Source: an uncultured bacterium
Lineage (GTDB): Bacteria > Chloroflexota > Anaerolineae > J036 > Brachytrichaceae
NCBI GenBank assembly: GCA_903873965.1
Contig: CAIQQO010000163.1
Location: 1 to 46,635, forward strand
Length of the DNA stretch: 46,635 nt
Direction of reading: 5' to 3'
How positions within the stretch are numbered: position 1 is the first letter of the stretch; the number at the start of each line of letters is the position of its first letter. The position numbers were made by a program, and so were the translations under genes. The notes under the pieces were generated by a model that saw only the letters and a list, made by a program, of their open reading frames with translations, was not told the origin of the DNA and searched no databases. Shown here piece after piece: positions 9,449-18,125 of this stretch.

Positions 9449-10675
9449 TTATCCATTTGTCCTATCATCGTATAGATTCTGATACAGATGCTCAAGACGC
9501 TGCCCGATATGGGTCCAGTTGTAATGAGTTTGCACCATGGCACGCGCCTGACGCGAGATCTGCTGCCGCAATGCGCTATCCTGAAGCGCTCGCACAACCT
9601 GATCAGCAAGCGCTCTCGGTGTATCTGCTGAGAGTAGATGCTCGCCTGCAATGGCATGCTCTATCCCTTCATACCCCTTGGCCGTGGATACCACGACGCG
9701 CCCGAGCGCCATGGATTCGAGAATTTTCAGTCGCGTGCCGCCGCCGGCGCGCAGCGGTACGATACTCAGCATTGAGCGGGCGTAATAGGGCAACATATCT
9801 GGCACAGACCCGGTTACCGTCACATTGGGGTGTTCGGCCAAACGGCGCACTTCTGGTACGGGACTGCGCCCTGCAATGGTCAACTTGATATCCGGAATGC
9901 GTTGCCGAACCAACGGTAAAATCTCGCGGCAAAAGTACAGCATGGCGTCGACATTGGGCGTATAGGCCATGCTCCCGGCGAATAGTAGCTCAGTGCTATG
10001 GGCTGGTTCGGGCAGCGGCTGCAAGAGATCGGTGTCTGTGCCATTGTCGATAACCGATATCGGAATCCCGGGGATGTGGGTCGCCAGTAGCCTGCCATCC
10101 AGCGGGGAAACAGCCAGACAGTGATCAAATTGCCTTGCCCACGCGCTTTCCCAGCGCCACATGGAAAACCACTTCAACAGGGCGATGAACCACTCCCCAG
10201 CGCTGATCCGCGTATGCAACAGGCTACGAAACTGTTCAAAGCCGATGTTGTGAAAGGTGAGTACCTTGGTGACGTTGCTGCGCCTGTCTGCTGGGATAGC
10301 GGTCACATACGGGGCTAGAAACGAGTGCTCAAATTCGACGATATCCACGCGCCGGTTCTGCATGATTTCGTGGATACGCGCGGCCAGTTCGGGGTGGTAA
10401 TAGGGATGTGTAGCCAATGGCCGTCCGGCGGCCACGCCGCGCGCGACGGCCACTATCTTCTCGGAAAATGGCCGTGGGCGCGCCAGTACTACATCGCCCC
10501 AGCGCGCTATCTGAGAGACAGCACTCGACGCGAACTGTTCTTCTTGTGAATGCGTCAGCGATAAGCACAGCACCTCATGCCGTTGCGCCAGTGCCCGTAT
10601 CATGTAGTAGTCGCGCAGCGATGTACCGCCGGCATTCAGTTGCGGCAAGCCATTGGTGACAAACAAAATTACCAT
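9449..10675 (-). CDS. Family 4 glycosyltransferase
   Basis: 408 residues from the ATG at 10675 (MVILFVTNGLPQLNAGGTSLR); the frame also allows a start ten codons earlier at 10705. The first strand, a G-G loop (AGGTSLRDYYMIRAL) and the C-terminal donor site (IVPLRAGGGTRLKILESMALG, then STAKGYEGIE) are typical GT4 features. The GGGTRLKILE signature is common in transferases of exopolysaccharide loci. It lies 39 bp (or 9 bp with the longer start) after the GT2 upstream, suggesting cotranscription. A gap of 164 bp separates it from the next transferase, and I see no gene there. Sugar specificity is unknown. Confidence 0.8.
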   Translation of the reverse strand: MVILFVTNGLPQLNAGGTSLRDYYMIRALAQRHEVLCLSLTHSQEEQFASSAVSQIARWGDVVLARPRPFSEKIVAVARGVAAGRPLATHPYYHPELAARIHEIMQNRRVDIVEFEHSFLAPYVTAIPADRRSNVTKVLTFHNIGFEQFRSLLHTRISAGEWFIALLKWFSMWRWESAWARQFDHCLAVSPLDGRLLATHIPGIPISVIDNGTDTDLLQPLPEPAHSTELLFAGSMAYTPNVDAMLYFCREILPLVRQRIPDIKLTIAGRSPVPEVRRLAEHPNVTVTGSVPDMLPYYARSMLSIVPLRAGGGTRLKILESMALGRVVVSTAKGYEGIEHAIAGEHLLSADTPRALADQVVRALQDSALRQQISRQARAMVQTHYNWTHIGQRLEHLYQNLYDDRTNG

Positions 10676-10714
10676 TGTGGTGTGCAACAGGGCTATTGCA
10701 TACAACTGCCAAAA

Positions 10715-11749
10715 TCAGTGTTCGGTATCGACCAGATGGCTTTGTCTCGCGCGGTGAGACAGCAACTCACCAATGCGCTCGCGCAAAAAAATGACGACGC
10801 CTGCTACCAGACCATATCCGCTGTAAATGTAAGTAAACCAGTTCATGATGATGGTTTGCAGCATGAATGCCAGCGACCGATATCGGCGCACATAACGGTA
10901 GAAGCCGGTGTTCAAACTCACAAACGCAAGAGCGAGCGCAGCAAAAACAACCAGCGCATACGGCGTATACAGCGCCGCAGCCAGAGTCATGGGCAACAGA
11001 AAGGCCAACGGCACACTGAACACATTGTTGGTTTTGGTGTTCAAGTCATTCTGGAATTTATGCTTGCTGAGCATCAGCCGTGTCCAAGGAATTGCGCGCC
11101 CATGCACATCGGACCGGATCAGACTTACAAAGGTGTAGCGCTTCAGGTGGGTGACTTGAATCGCCTTATTGAGCATAATGAGATGTCCAGCCTGATTCAA
11201 ACGGTAGCCCATCTCGATATCTTCAAGATAGAGATAGTCCACATTAAAACCGCCCATGCGCGCAAACACGCTGCGTTTGATGGCGCCAAACCCACCGCAA
11301 AAAGTGGTTGCTATTTCGTGGGAGGTTTGATGGGTGTAATGATGAATCAGATTCTTGTACTGCGAGAAAAAATTATGCGCCGGCGTATCATGCTGGTAAC
11401 TGCAAAACAACCCGCTGATCTCCGGCCGATCGTCAAATGTCTGCGCGATCTTCGCCAGTGTATCAGGCTCGATCGTAATATCAGCGTCGAGAAAGAACAG
11501 GATATCGCCGGAAGCTGTTCCGGCGCCGTGGTTCCGTGCGGCTGACGGACCCGACTTGCGCGGCATCTGGAGGACATGACATGGGCGTTTGGCGGCTAAC
11601 TCACCCGATCCATCTGTGGAGCCATCATCCACGACGATCACTTCATAATCCTTGTAACTCGAGGCGAACACCGCATCGAGGCAGTGGAGAATGACCTGAA
11701 CTCCATTGTAAACAGGGATAATGACGGAAATCGTCGAGTTCATTTGCAA
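10715..11749 (-). CDS. Family 2 glycosyltransferase with C-terminal membrane segments
   Basis: 344 residues. GT-A domain at about 5-225: ISVIIPVYNG, then VIVVDDGSTDGS, a GPSAARNHGAGTASGDILFF stretch and LDADI (the DxD metal site), then YLEDIEMGYRLNQAG, the ED motif giving the catalytic base. Two or three hydrophobic helices follow at about 245-315, anchoring the enzyme to the membrane. This architecture occurs in polymerising or lipid-linked glycan transferases. It is the first gene of the minus-strand glycosyltransferase run, divergent from the ABC exporter with an 84-bp spacer that must hold both promoters. The start is the ATG at 11749; a second ATG two codons later is equally possible. 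Confidence 0.82.
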   Translation of the reverse strand: MQMNSTISVIIPVYNGVQVILHCLDAVFASSYKDYEVIVVDDGSTDGSGELAAKRPCHVLQMPRKSGPSAARNHGAGTASGDILFFLDADITIEPDTLAKIAQTFDDRPEISGLFCSYQHDTPAHNFFSQYKNLIHHYTHQTSHEIATTFCGGFGAIKRSVFARMGGFNVDYLYLEDIEMGYRLNQAGHLIMLNKAIQVTHLKRYTFVSLIRSDVHGRAIPWTRLMLSKHKFQNDLNTKTNNVFSVPLAFLLPMTLAAALYTPYALVVFAALALAFVSLNTGFYRYVRRYRSLAFMLQTIIMNWFTYIYSGYGLVAGVVIFLRERIGELLSHRARQSHLVDTEH

Positions 11750-11833
11750 TCACGATTGTACATGGCTTCAAGAGCGCCATGAAATCATTGCACCAAGGTC
11801 AACAAGGGCGCGAATACTGGTATCGTTATCAAA

Positions 11834-12700
11834 ATGATGCAGAGTCAGGGCAACCACGACATCAAAGATCAAATGCAAAGGCAGGCCATCACGCATATCC
11901 GTCCGGCGGCCCGCCTGATGCCGATTCATCTGGGCGAGTTATGGGAGTACAGCGATCTACTGTTACTTCTCATCTGGCGCGATATGAAGGTGCGCTACAA
12001 ACAGACCATCATCGGCGCCGTGTGGGCTATCCTTCAGCCGCTGCTCATGATGGGCGTGCTCAGTGTGGTCATCGGCTGGTTCTCGGGCATCAAGACCGGG
12101 AATATTCCGTACCCCGTCTTTACTTATAGTGCGCTTGTGCCGTGGAACTTTTTCACCAATGTACTGGTGCAATCTAATTACACGATTCTGAACAATTCGG
12201 GGCTGGTCACGCGCGTGTATTTTCCGCGGTTGATCTTGCCCATGGTGACCGCCGGCATCGGGCTGGTCGATCTTGCCATTGCGCTGTTGATCCTGTTCGT
12301 GCTCATTGCCCTCTACGGCATCACATTGACGTGGACGATACTGTTGCTGCCGGTCTTCATCCTGATGGCGTTGCTTACAGCGCTTGGGTTCGGTCTGTGG
12401 CTATCAGCCCTGAACGTGGAATTTCGCGATTTCGGCCAGATCGTGCCGTTTATCGTGCAGGTGTGGTTCTTTGCGACGCCGATTGCCTATCCCATGAGTC
12501 TTGTGCCTGATGCGTTACGTGGCATCTATAGTCTGAACCCGATGGTGGGCGTCGTCGAGGGCATGCGCTGGGCGCTGCTGGGCAATGCGCCGCCTGCTAT
12601 GGATCAGATGTTGATATCGGTCGTGATCGTTTTCGTAGTACTCATTGGCGGTATCTTCTTTTTTCGATACAAGGAAGTTCTCTTCGTGGACGTTATTTGA
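11834..12700 (+). CDS. ABC-2 type polysaccharide exporter permease (Wzm/TagG-like)
   Basis: 288 residues with six predicted membrane helices and the hallmark sequence RDMKVRYKQTIIGAVWAILQP (about 49-69), the conserved cytoplasmic R-x-x-KxRY-x-x-x-x-LG-x-x-W-x-x-x-P segment of polysaccharide/teichoic-acid ABC-2 permeases. It ends in FRYKEVLFVDVI. Partner of the ATPase that starts two bases after its stop. Together they would move a lipid-linked, preassembled glycan across the membrane, matching the glycosyltransferases on the other side of the divergent promoter. The start is ATG at 11834, with a second ATG next to it; no strong ribosome-binding site is visible. Confidence 0.88.
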   Translation: MMQSQGNHDIKDQMQRQAITHIRPAARLMPIHLGELWEYSDLLLLLIWRDMKVRYKQTIIGAVWAILQPLLMMGVLSVVIGWFSGIKTGNIPYPVFTYSALVPWNFFTNVLVQSNYTILNNSGLVTRVYFPRLILPMVTAGIGLVDLAIALLILFVLIALYGITLTWTILLLPVFILMALLTALGFGLWLSALNVEFRDFGQIVPFIVQVWFFATPIAYPMSLVPDALRGIYSLNPMVGVVEGMRWALLGNAPPAMDQMLISVVIVFVVLIGGIFFFRYKEVLFVDVI

Positions 12701-12701
12701 G

Positions 12702-13487
12702 ATGGAAGATTTTGCCATACGCGTTGAAGGCATCAGTAAACAATTCCATATTGGTGGCCTGAACACATCCCGCAGCCTGCGCAGCTTTCTGGAGAACCTG
12801 ACGCGCCACTCGATTGGTGCCGTGCGGCATCCTGACCGCGTGTATAACGAGCAGGTCGATAAAACCGGGCACTTCTGGGCACTGCGCAATATCAGTTTCA
12901 CCATTCAACCGGGTGAGGTTGTCGGATTGCTCGGGCACAACGGCGCCGGTAAATCGGTGCTGCTCAAAATCCTGTCGCGCGTGACGCTCCCGACCGAAGG
13001 TCACGCCATGATCCGCGGGCGCGTCAATTCGATGCTTGAAGCAGGTGTGGGGTTTCACCCCGAGCTGACCGGGCGCGAGAATATTCTGCTCTCCGGCGCC
13101 ATCCAGCGCCGCAAGTGGCCTTACATCAAGCGCATGCTGGATGAGATCACGGCATTCTCCGGGGTAGAAACTTTTCTGGAAACGCCGATCAAGCGTTATT
13201 CAAGCGGCATGCGCATCCGGCTGGGTTTTGCGATTGCCTTTCACATGGAACCGCAAATTCTGATCGTTGACGAAGCATTTACGGTCGAGGATTCGGAATT
13301 TGGAGCGCGCTGTCAAACGAAGATACAGGAGATGGCGCGCAATGGATCGACGATTCTGATCGTCAGCCACAATCCTGCGCCAATCCGCGAGATGTGCAGC
13401 AGGGCACTCTTGCTCGATCACGGCCACCTCGTCTTTGACGGTGCGCCAGACGCAACACTGGTGGAATACCAGACACACGCGCGCTGA
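12702..13487 (+). CDS. Polysaccharide ABC exporter ATP-binding protein (Wzt/TagH/KpsT-like)
   Basis: 261 residues from the ATG at 12702, one base after the permease stop (TGA-G-ATG), implying translational coupling. The frame extends 19 codons upstream, but that part overlaps the permease and is not family-like. Walker A is GHNGAGKS. An extended N-terminal strand (IRVEGISKQFHIGG) is typical of this subclass. The Q-loop region reads GVGFHPELTGRENI, the signature is YSSGMRIRL in place of LSGGQ, Walker B is ILIVDEAF, and the switch is VSHN. The C-terminal carbohydrate-binding domain of long Wzt proteins is absent, so substrate recognition probably does not depend on a terminal cap. No dedicated export accessory gene follows. 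Confidence 0.9.
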   Translation: MEDFAIRVEGISKQFHIGGLNTSRSLRSFLENLTRHSIGAVRHPDRVYNEQVDKTGHFWALRNISFTIQPGEVVGLLGHNGAGKSVLLKILSRVTLPTEGHAMIRGRVNSMLEAGVGFHPELTGRENILLSGAIQRRKWPYIKRMLDEITAFSGVETFLETPIKRYSSGMRIRLGFAIAFHMEPQILIVDEAFTVEDSEFGARCQTKIQEMARNGSTILIVSHNPAPIREMCSRALLLDHGHLVFDGAPDATLVEYQTHAR

Positions 13488-13507
13488 TACTTTGGCGCAA
13501 TATAAGG

Positions 13508-13540
13508 GTTCTGCAGCAATACAGCTGCTGCAGAACTCTT
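13508..13540. terminator. Hairpin between convergent genes
   Basis: GTTCTGCAGCA (13508-13518) and TGCTGCAGAAC (13526-13536) form a perfect 11-bp stem with a seven-base loop, between the ends of the exporter operon and the pentapeptide-repeat gene. The U-tract is weak (TCTT), so its terminator role is likely but not certain. Confidence 0.55.
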
Positions 13541-13545
13541 GGAAC

Positions 13546-14196
13546 CTATTCGGCTGCTTTGACCTCGATCCCGAGCAATTGCACGATGGCAACTGCCTGC
13601 ACCGGCTCGATGATGACGCCCTTGAGATCGGCCGCATTGATGCGCAAGCCATCGAGGGTGCAAGTGCGCAGATCAACGCCGGCCAACGTCGCGCCGCGCA
13701 GGTCGGCGCCGTTCAAATCGCAGCGCGCAAACACGACAGAGGCCATGTTCGCTTCTGTAAACGACACATTGGTCAGGTTGCAGCCCTCGAAGCGCACCGC
13801 ATTGAAGCTCGCGCCGGCGAATACGGCGTTTTCGGCATTGCATTCCTCGAAACGCACATCATCAAACATCGCCTTGTACAGATTGGCGCCCCACATGCGA
13901 CAGCCTGCCATTTCGACGCGACGCACATGGGCTTGTTCCCAGTTCACTGTCGTCAGGTCGCAACCTTCCATGCGCAGGTCGCTGAGGCGCAAACGCGTGA
14001 CGCGCATGCGCATAAAGTTGATGCGTCGTAAACGCGCCTGATCGATGATCAGGCTTTCGGCAGTGAGGTTCTCCAGCAGTCCATCGGTGATGGCGACGCC
14101 GTTATACTCATCTTGCAACGGCGCGCCGATCTGAGCTGCCGGAAGATGTCTGGCGACTTGCGGCGGTTGAATGCCTTGGCGTGGTCTGGTCTTCAT
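13546..14196 (-). CDS. Pentapeptide-repeat protein
   Basis: 216 residues. From about residue 45 to 195 the chain is built of A(D/N)LxX-type pentapeptides (for example GANLYKAMFDD, GASFNAVRFEGCNLTNVSF, GADLRGATLAGVDLR), enough for a right-handed quadrilateral beta-helix of six or seven coils. The first 40 residues are outside the repeat. Such proteins may be scaffolds or, in the Qnr/MfpA group, DNA-gyrase mimics; I see nothing specific to the gyrase group. Its ATG overlaps the TGA of the U32 peptidase (ATGA, 14193-14196), so it is the last gene of a translationally coupled operon and probably acts with the peptidase or upstream enzymes. Confidence 0.85.
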   Translation of the reverse strand: MKTRPRQGIQPPQVARHLPAAQIGAPLQDEYNGVAITDGLLENLTAESLIIDQARLRRINFMRMRVTRLRLSDLRMEGCDLTTVNWEQAHVRRVEMAGCRMWGANLYKAMFDDVRFEECNAENAVFAGASFNAVRFEGCNLTNVSFTEANMASVVFARCDLNGADLRGATLAGVDLRTCTLDGLRINAADLKGVIIEPVQAVAIVQLLGIEVKAAE

Positions 14197-16739
14197 CGTA
14201 TTGTGATCAGGCTTTCAGGCACAAATAGGCTGCCTTCGGTGGTGCCTTCCGGCGCCAGTGGCTTCAATCGCCGCCCCAGATCGCGAGCGCTCAGGTTGCC
14301 CTCAATCGCTTCAGCCCATGCGTGGCTGACCTGCTCCACCTGGTCGGCGGTTTCATGCGCGAACTCGATGCGGAAATGGTAGATACCCGCGCGCAGCCAT
14401 GCGTCGAGATGGCGACTAGCCTCCTGCGCCTGCGCGCCGAAGACTGTGTTGCGGCAACCGACATCAGCCATGACCGGGTGTGCGCGACCGTTGACATCAC
14501 GCAAAGCCACACGGTGAGTCTCGCACGGATGCCCGCAGTCCTTGTAACTCGTCCCTTGCGACAGGAAACGACAGAACACGCAGTGCTCGGTGTGGAAGAC
14601 CGGCAAATGCTGGTAGGCGATCACTTCCAGTTTGTCCGGGCTGATACCCGCAGCCAGCGCCGCAATCTGCGCTGCGTTCAGGTCGTGCGTCGGCGTCAGG
14701 CGCTTCAGGCCAAGGTTGAGAAATGTCTCCGCCGTTATCACGTTAGCGGTATTCAGGCTGAAATCGCCGATGAGGTCAGCTCGCGCACCGCTATCAAGCA
14801 AGGCGGACAGCAACCCGGTTGAGCGCACGAGAATCTCACAGTTCAGGCGCAGCAAGAACTGAACAAGGCGCTGTTCGTTGGGTTTGAGGATGCGTGGGCT
14901 GGCGGCACGCGCCGTGATGCCAGCGTCCTGCACCTTTTCCACGGCGGGGCGCAAGCCGTACAACTCAAGATAATCCAGTGTAATACTGGCTGGACGCTGG
15001 GCAATGGCGGCGGCGAGTTGCTCAGGCGTGCGCACCAGAATGTGCAACTGCGGTGCCGGCATTTGAGGTTGTGCCACTGCCGGAGCCGGCTTGGCTGCCA
15101 ACACTTCGGAAAGCGTCGCCAACGGGTCGTGAATCGTCATTGCCTGAACGCGTCCTTGCAGTTCGGTCAACTGCTCAACGGCCTGACGGCGCAACTGGTT
15201 GAGCAGCGAATTCGACACGAAGGGACGCCCGTGCATTTCCACACTGACACCGGCTAATTCATACGGTGTGTTGCCGAGGCGCCCCAGTTGCTCATGAAGC
15301 AACTTGTCCGTCACCGATTGGTTTTGCGCGGCGGCTAGTGGTTCAGGTGAGGATACAGAAATGCGCATCTCAGGATGGCCGGTCAGCGACCATTCTGTGA
15401 GTAACGGGACGCCCACATGCGCTGTGACATGTACGTCTAATGGCTGCTTGTGCACGGGCGACTTGGCCTGCGTGAATGGCCGCGCCGCTTTTTCCAGTTC
15501 AGGATCATCACTGCGCCACACGAGATCGCCCGGGCGAATGCGATTAAACTGCACTACCCCTGTGCCAAAGCGTAACTCGATCTGCCCGCGCCGGAGCGCT
15601 GTCACCTCATACACGCGCCCGCCTTCTTCGGCTTCCTGCGGGCTGCGCCAGTCAGCAGCGTCAAAGACCAGCCCATCGCCGGGTTTGATGGGCGCTACTT
15701 CCTGCGCCATCACACCGGCATCTGTTCGTTCCGGTGTGATCATTACGGCATCTGCCGTCGTGCGCGCCACGCGCCCGATCAACACGCCACGATGGCGCGG
15801 TGAACGCCCTTTCACGACTGTCTGGTGGTTGGTGCCGTTGACGAAGTAGGGGCCTAGCCCGCGCGAGTACACCTGTTCCAGTTGCAGTTTCTCGACCGGT
15901 GTAATGCTCAAAGGCAATCCGGCCCACGCCTCATCGACCGCTTTGCGATAAGCCGCCGTGGTCAACGCGACATAGTTGGCATCTTTATAGCGCCCCTCGA
16001 TCTTGAGCGCGCTTATGCCGCACTGGATGATGTCGGGGATCTGCTGCAATGCATACAGGTCGCCGGGTGAGAGCAAGTAGCGCGCGTCGCCGGTTGGTTG
16101 GAAGTGGCCATCAACCATGAGCTCATACGGAAGGCGGCACGCCTGCGCGCATTGCCCGCGGTTGGCGCTGCGCCCGCCCCATGCCTCCGACGAGAAGCAC
16201 TGGCCGGAGTACGACACGCACAATGCGCCGTGGACGAACATCTCAAGTTCGCACTCGGTGGCGGCGCGAACGGCGCGAATCTCATCAAGCGACAGTTCAC
16301 GTGCCAGCACGACGCGGCTGATCCCGAATCCCTGTGCCAGATTGATGCCCTCGGCGCTGGTCAGGCTCATCTGTGTGCTGCCGTGCACGGTTGTGTCCGG
16401 GCTGATCTGCTTGACTAGCCGCGCGATGCCGACATCCTGCACGATCATCGCATCGACATTAGTGCGGGCAATCGCCTCGATCTGGCGCGCGGCTTCTTTC
16501 AGCTCTTCGTCAAAGACGAGTGTGTTGAAGGTGATATAGCCCTTCACCCCGCGCCGGTGCAAGGTGCGCATCACGCCGGGCAACTCTTCGAGCGAAAAGC
16601 CCACCTTCGCGCGCGCCGTGAAGTGGTGCAGCCCGAAATAAACGGCATCGGCGCCGGCTTCGACGGCGGCATTGAGTTGCGGCCAGTATCCGGCCGGACT
16701 CATCACTTCGGGTTTGGGCATCTCGTGTTGTTGATTCAT
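14193..16739 (-). CDS. U32 family peptidase / RlhA-type protein with DUF3656-like C-terminus
   Basis: 848 residues. N-terminal TIM-barrel-like U32 domain: MSPAGYWPQLNAAVEAGADAVYFG, then the family signature ELEMFVHGALCVSYSGQCFSSE with SANRGQCAQACR, giving four clustered cysteines. A second cysteine set near the C-terminus (EHCVFCRF ... CGHPCETH) is typical of the long form. Members include collagenase-like PrtC and RlhA, which makes 5-hydroxycytidine in 23S rRNA; cysteine clusters suggest an iron-sulfur cofactor rather than classical proteolysis. Length fits the two-part U32-DUF3656 proteins. Gene order and spacing (4 bp after the CYTH gene, 4-bp overlap with the pentapeptide protein) make it the core of a five-gene operon. 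Confidence 0.85.
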   Translation of the reverse strand: MNQQHEMPKPEVMSPAGYWPQLNAAVEAGADAVYFGLHHFTARAKVGFSLEELPGVMRTLHRRGVKGYITFNTLVFDEELKEAARQIEAIARTNVDAMIVQDVGIARLVKQISPDTTVHGSTQMSLTSAEGINLAQGFGISRVVLARELSLDEIRAVRAATECELEMFVHGALCVSYSGQCFSSEAWGGRSANRGQCAQACRLPYELMVDGHFQPTGDARYLLSPGDLYALQQIPDIIQCGISALKIEGRYKDANYVALTTAAYRKAVDEAWAGLPLSITPVEKLQLEQVYSRGLGPYFVNGTNHQTVVKGRSPRHRGVLIGRVARTTADAVMITPERTDAGVMAQEVAPIKPGDGLVFDAADWRSPQEAEEGGRVYEVTALRRGQIELRFGTGVVQFNRIRPGDLVWRSDDPELEKAARPFTQAKSPVHKQPLDVHVTAHVGVPLLTEWSLTGHPEMRISVSSPEPLAAAQNQSVTDKLLHEQLGRLGNTPYELAGVSVEMHGRPFVSNSLLNQLRRQAVEQLTELQGRVQAMTIHDPLATLSEVLAAKPAPAVAQPQMPAPQLHILVRTPEQLAAAIAQRPASITLDYLELYGLRPAVEKVQDAGITARAASPRILKPNEQRLVQFLLRLNCEILVRSTGLLSALLDSGARADLIGDFSLNTANVITAETFLNLGLKRLTPTHDLNAAQIAALAAGISPDKLEVIAYQHLPVFHTEHCVFCRFLSQGTSYKDCGHPCETHRVALRDVNGRAHPVMADVGCRNTVFGAQAQEASRHLDAWLRAGIYHFRIEFAHETADQVEQVSHAWAEAIEGNLSARDLGRRLKPLAPEGTTEGSLFVPESLITIR

Positions 16740-16743
16740 ACTA

Positions 16744-17262
16744 TTAAACCGCCGGCTGATTCAACAGATCGATGTAAGCCACATCGATCAGATCCGCATC
16801 GGCAATACCGAGCTTGTCCTTCAGGACACGTGCAATAGTGTGACCTTCAGCATCGCTCTGATCGGGCTGCATCACGACTTCCAATTCCATAAACGCGCCC
16901 AGACCTTCGACATCATCAAGGTGGATGCGCGTCTGGCCGGCCAGATACAACCGGCGTACCTTCTTCACCACGCCCCGGATGCCCCATGCTGCGGCGAGCA
17001 CAGCTTTCAGTGTATCAGGGTCACTCGTGCGGAAAATCGAATAGTCTGAGCGCTTCGGGCCGTTGGCGTTCTCACGAGTGTAATAGATGAGTTCGCCACG
17101 ATCGGGCGCAAGCACGCGCAGCTTCAAACGTCCCTGCGGAGTGTTGAAGAAGATATCTTCCTGCGAGAGGATTTCGCAAGGCGTATCACTGAGTGACTCA
17201 GCGCGTTGTTGCAGAACGCCCGGATGACTGACGCGGGCTTTAATCTCGATATTGCTGGCCAT
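16744..17262 (-). CDS. CYTH domain protein (class IV adenylate cyclase / ThTPase-like)
   Basis: 172 residues from the ATG at 17262 (MASNIEIKARV). The frame opens earlier at a TTG overlapping the previous stop, but the CYTH fold starts at NIEIKAR, so 17262 is preferred. Charged tunnel residues are visible: EIKAR; KLRVL and ELIYYTR; KKVRRLY; RIHLDDVEGLGAFMELEVV, the acidic-basic strands that bind triphosphate and two metals. The first Glu of ExExK is Asn, common in this branch. Possible activities are cAMP synthesis, thiamine-triphosphate or tripolyphosphate hydrolysis. It sits between a nucleotidyltransferase and the U32 gene, which favours a nucleotide or RNA-end substrate over signalling, but that is inference. 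Confidence 0.8.
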   Translation of the reverse strand: MASNIEIKARVSHPGVLQQRAESLSDTPCEILSQEDIFFNTPQGRLKLRVLAPDRGELIYYTRENANGPKRSDYSIFRTSDPDTLKAVLAAAWGIRGVVKKVRRLYLAGQTRIHLDDVEGLGAFMELEVVMQPDQSDAEGHTIARVLKDKLGIADADLIDVAYIDLLNQPAV

Positions 17263-17303
17263 AGGATATGACTGATGATACTTGATGAGGCTATTCGTAT
17301 GAA

Positions 17304-18122
17304 TCAACGAAAGGGTGTGCGTGACCAGATCTGACTCCCTTCGGCATCCAGTTCTCGACTGATTGCTGTCACCACGTGATCCACCATCGCGCGATGCTCC
17401 GGCAGAATAGCGTTATCCACCATGCGCGCCGTTTCGACGTACAACGTAAGTCCGCCAACGATCTGGTCTTCGAGCGCAATCGGTGAACCGTCGGGCTTAC
17501 AGATGCCAAACGCAGCATCGCGCAGGGTTGCCCAACCCGGACTCACATGCTCGGTCAACTCTGCTTGAATGCCATTGTCACTGCGCATGAGAATACCGAG
17601 GTAGACTTGCGCCACGCGGCTCAGCCCCCATGAGAAGCCATGCCGCGCATTGAGCATGCGGCCGATGTCGTGTCGGCGTAACCCTTCCAGCCCTTTGTAC
17701 GCTTCTTCAATCCAGCCTACCATCTCGGCGCTGACCCATGCGTTGGCTCTTGCCTGCGTCGCGGCATCGCGCACATACGCCCGCGCGCGTTGTTGCACCT
17801 GCGCGCAAAGACCGTCCGGGTCATACAGGATACGCCCATCGCGCACACCCTGAATAGCAGTCACGCTGATGGCGGGATTGGTAAACCACTCCTCGACCTC
17901 GTCGGGCGATGTACCACTGACCGTCACCAGCAACCCGTCGACCAAGTGACTCGCCAATCCGCTGAGTGCGGCACCTGCGCGCAACAACAGCCTCAGGTCG
18001 ATATCGCTGAACTCGCCGGCGTCGCCGCGCGCGTGGCTACCCATGAGCAGCACCGCGCGCACATCGGGCGTGATAAACGGTCGCGCCAGCGCGAGATAGT
18101 CGATTGTGGTCACAAGAAACAT
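17304..18122 (-). CDS. Nucleotidyltransferase domain protein
   Basis: 272 residues. The N-terminus has the pol-beta nucleotidyltransferase motif: MGSHARGD (27-34) and SDIDLRLL (39-46), where Gly28-Ser29 hold the triphosphate and Asp40/Asp42 bind metal. The remaining 200 residues form a mainly helical domain like those of aminoglycoside adenylyltransferase-type proteins. The target is not evident. It starts 3 bp after the SDR stop and ends about 41 bp before the preferred CYTH start. A role as a stand-alone toxin is unlikely because no HEPN/MNT-sized partner is adjacent and the length is that of a complete substrate-modifying enzyme. Confidence 0.72.
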   Translation of the reverse strand: MFLVTTIDYLALARPFITPDVRAVLLMGSHARGDAGEFSDIDLRLLLRAGAALSGLASHLVDGLLVTVSGTSPDEVEEWFTNPAISVTAIQGVRDGRILYDPDGLCAQVQQRARAYVRDAATQARANAWVSAEMVGWIEEAYKGLEGLRRHDIGRMLNARHGFSWGLSRVAQVYLGILMRSDNGIQAELTEHVSPGWATLRDAAFGICKPDGSPIALEDQIVGGLTLYVETARMVDNAILPEHRAMVDHVVTAISRELDAEGSQIWSRTPFR

Positions 18123-18125
18123 GCC

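Noticed and set aside
10577..11545. 322-codon open frame on the plus strand
   Set aside because: Lies opposite the GT2 gene, which has DDG, DxD and ED motifs; the antisense product has no recognisable domain.
13435..14031. Open frame opposite the pentapeptide-repeat gene
   Set aside because: Its apparent periodicity only mirrors the pentapeptide repeats on the other strand.
17263..17307. Upstream TTG start for the CYTH gene overlapping the previous stop
   Set aside because: The 15 extra residues have no family match, while the ATG at 17262 begins directly at the conserved NIEIKAR strand.
17304..18122. Nucleotidyltransferase as part of an MNT/HEPN toxin-antitoxin pair
   Set aside because: The protein is 272 residues with its own helical domain, and no HEPN-type gene is adjacent.
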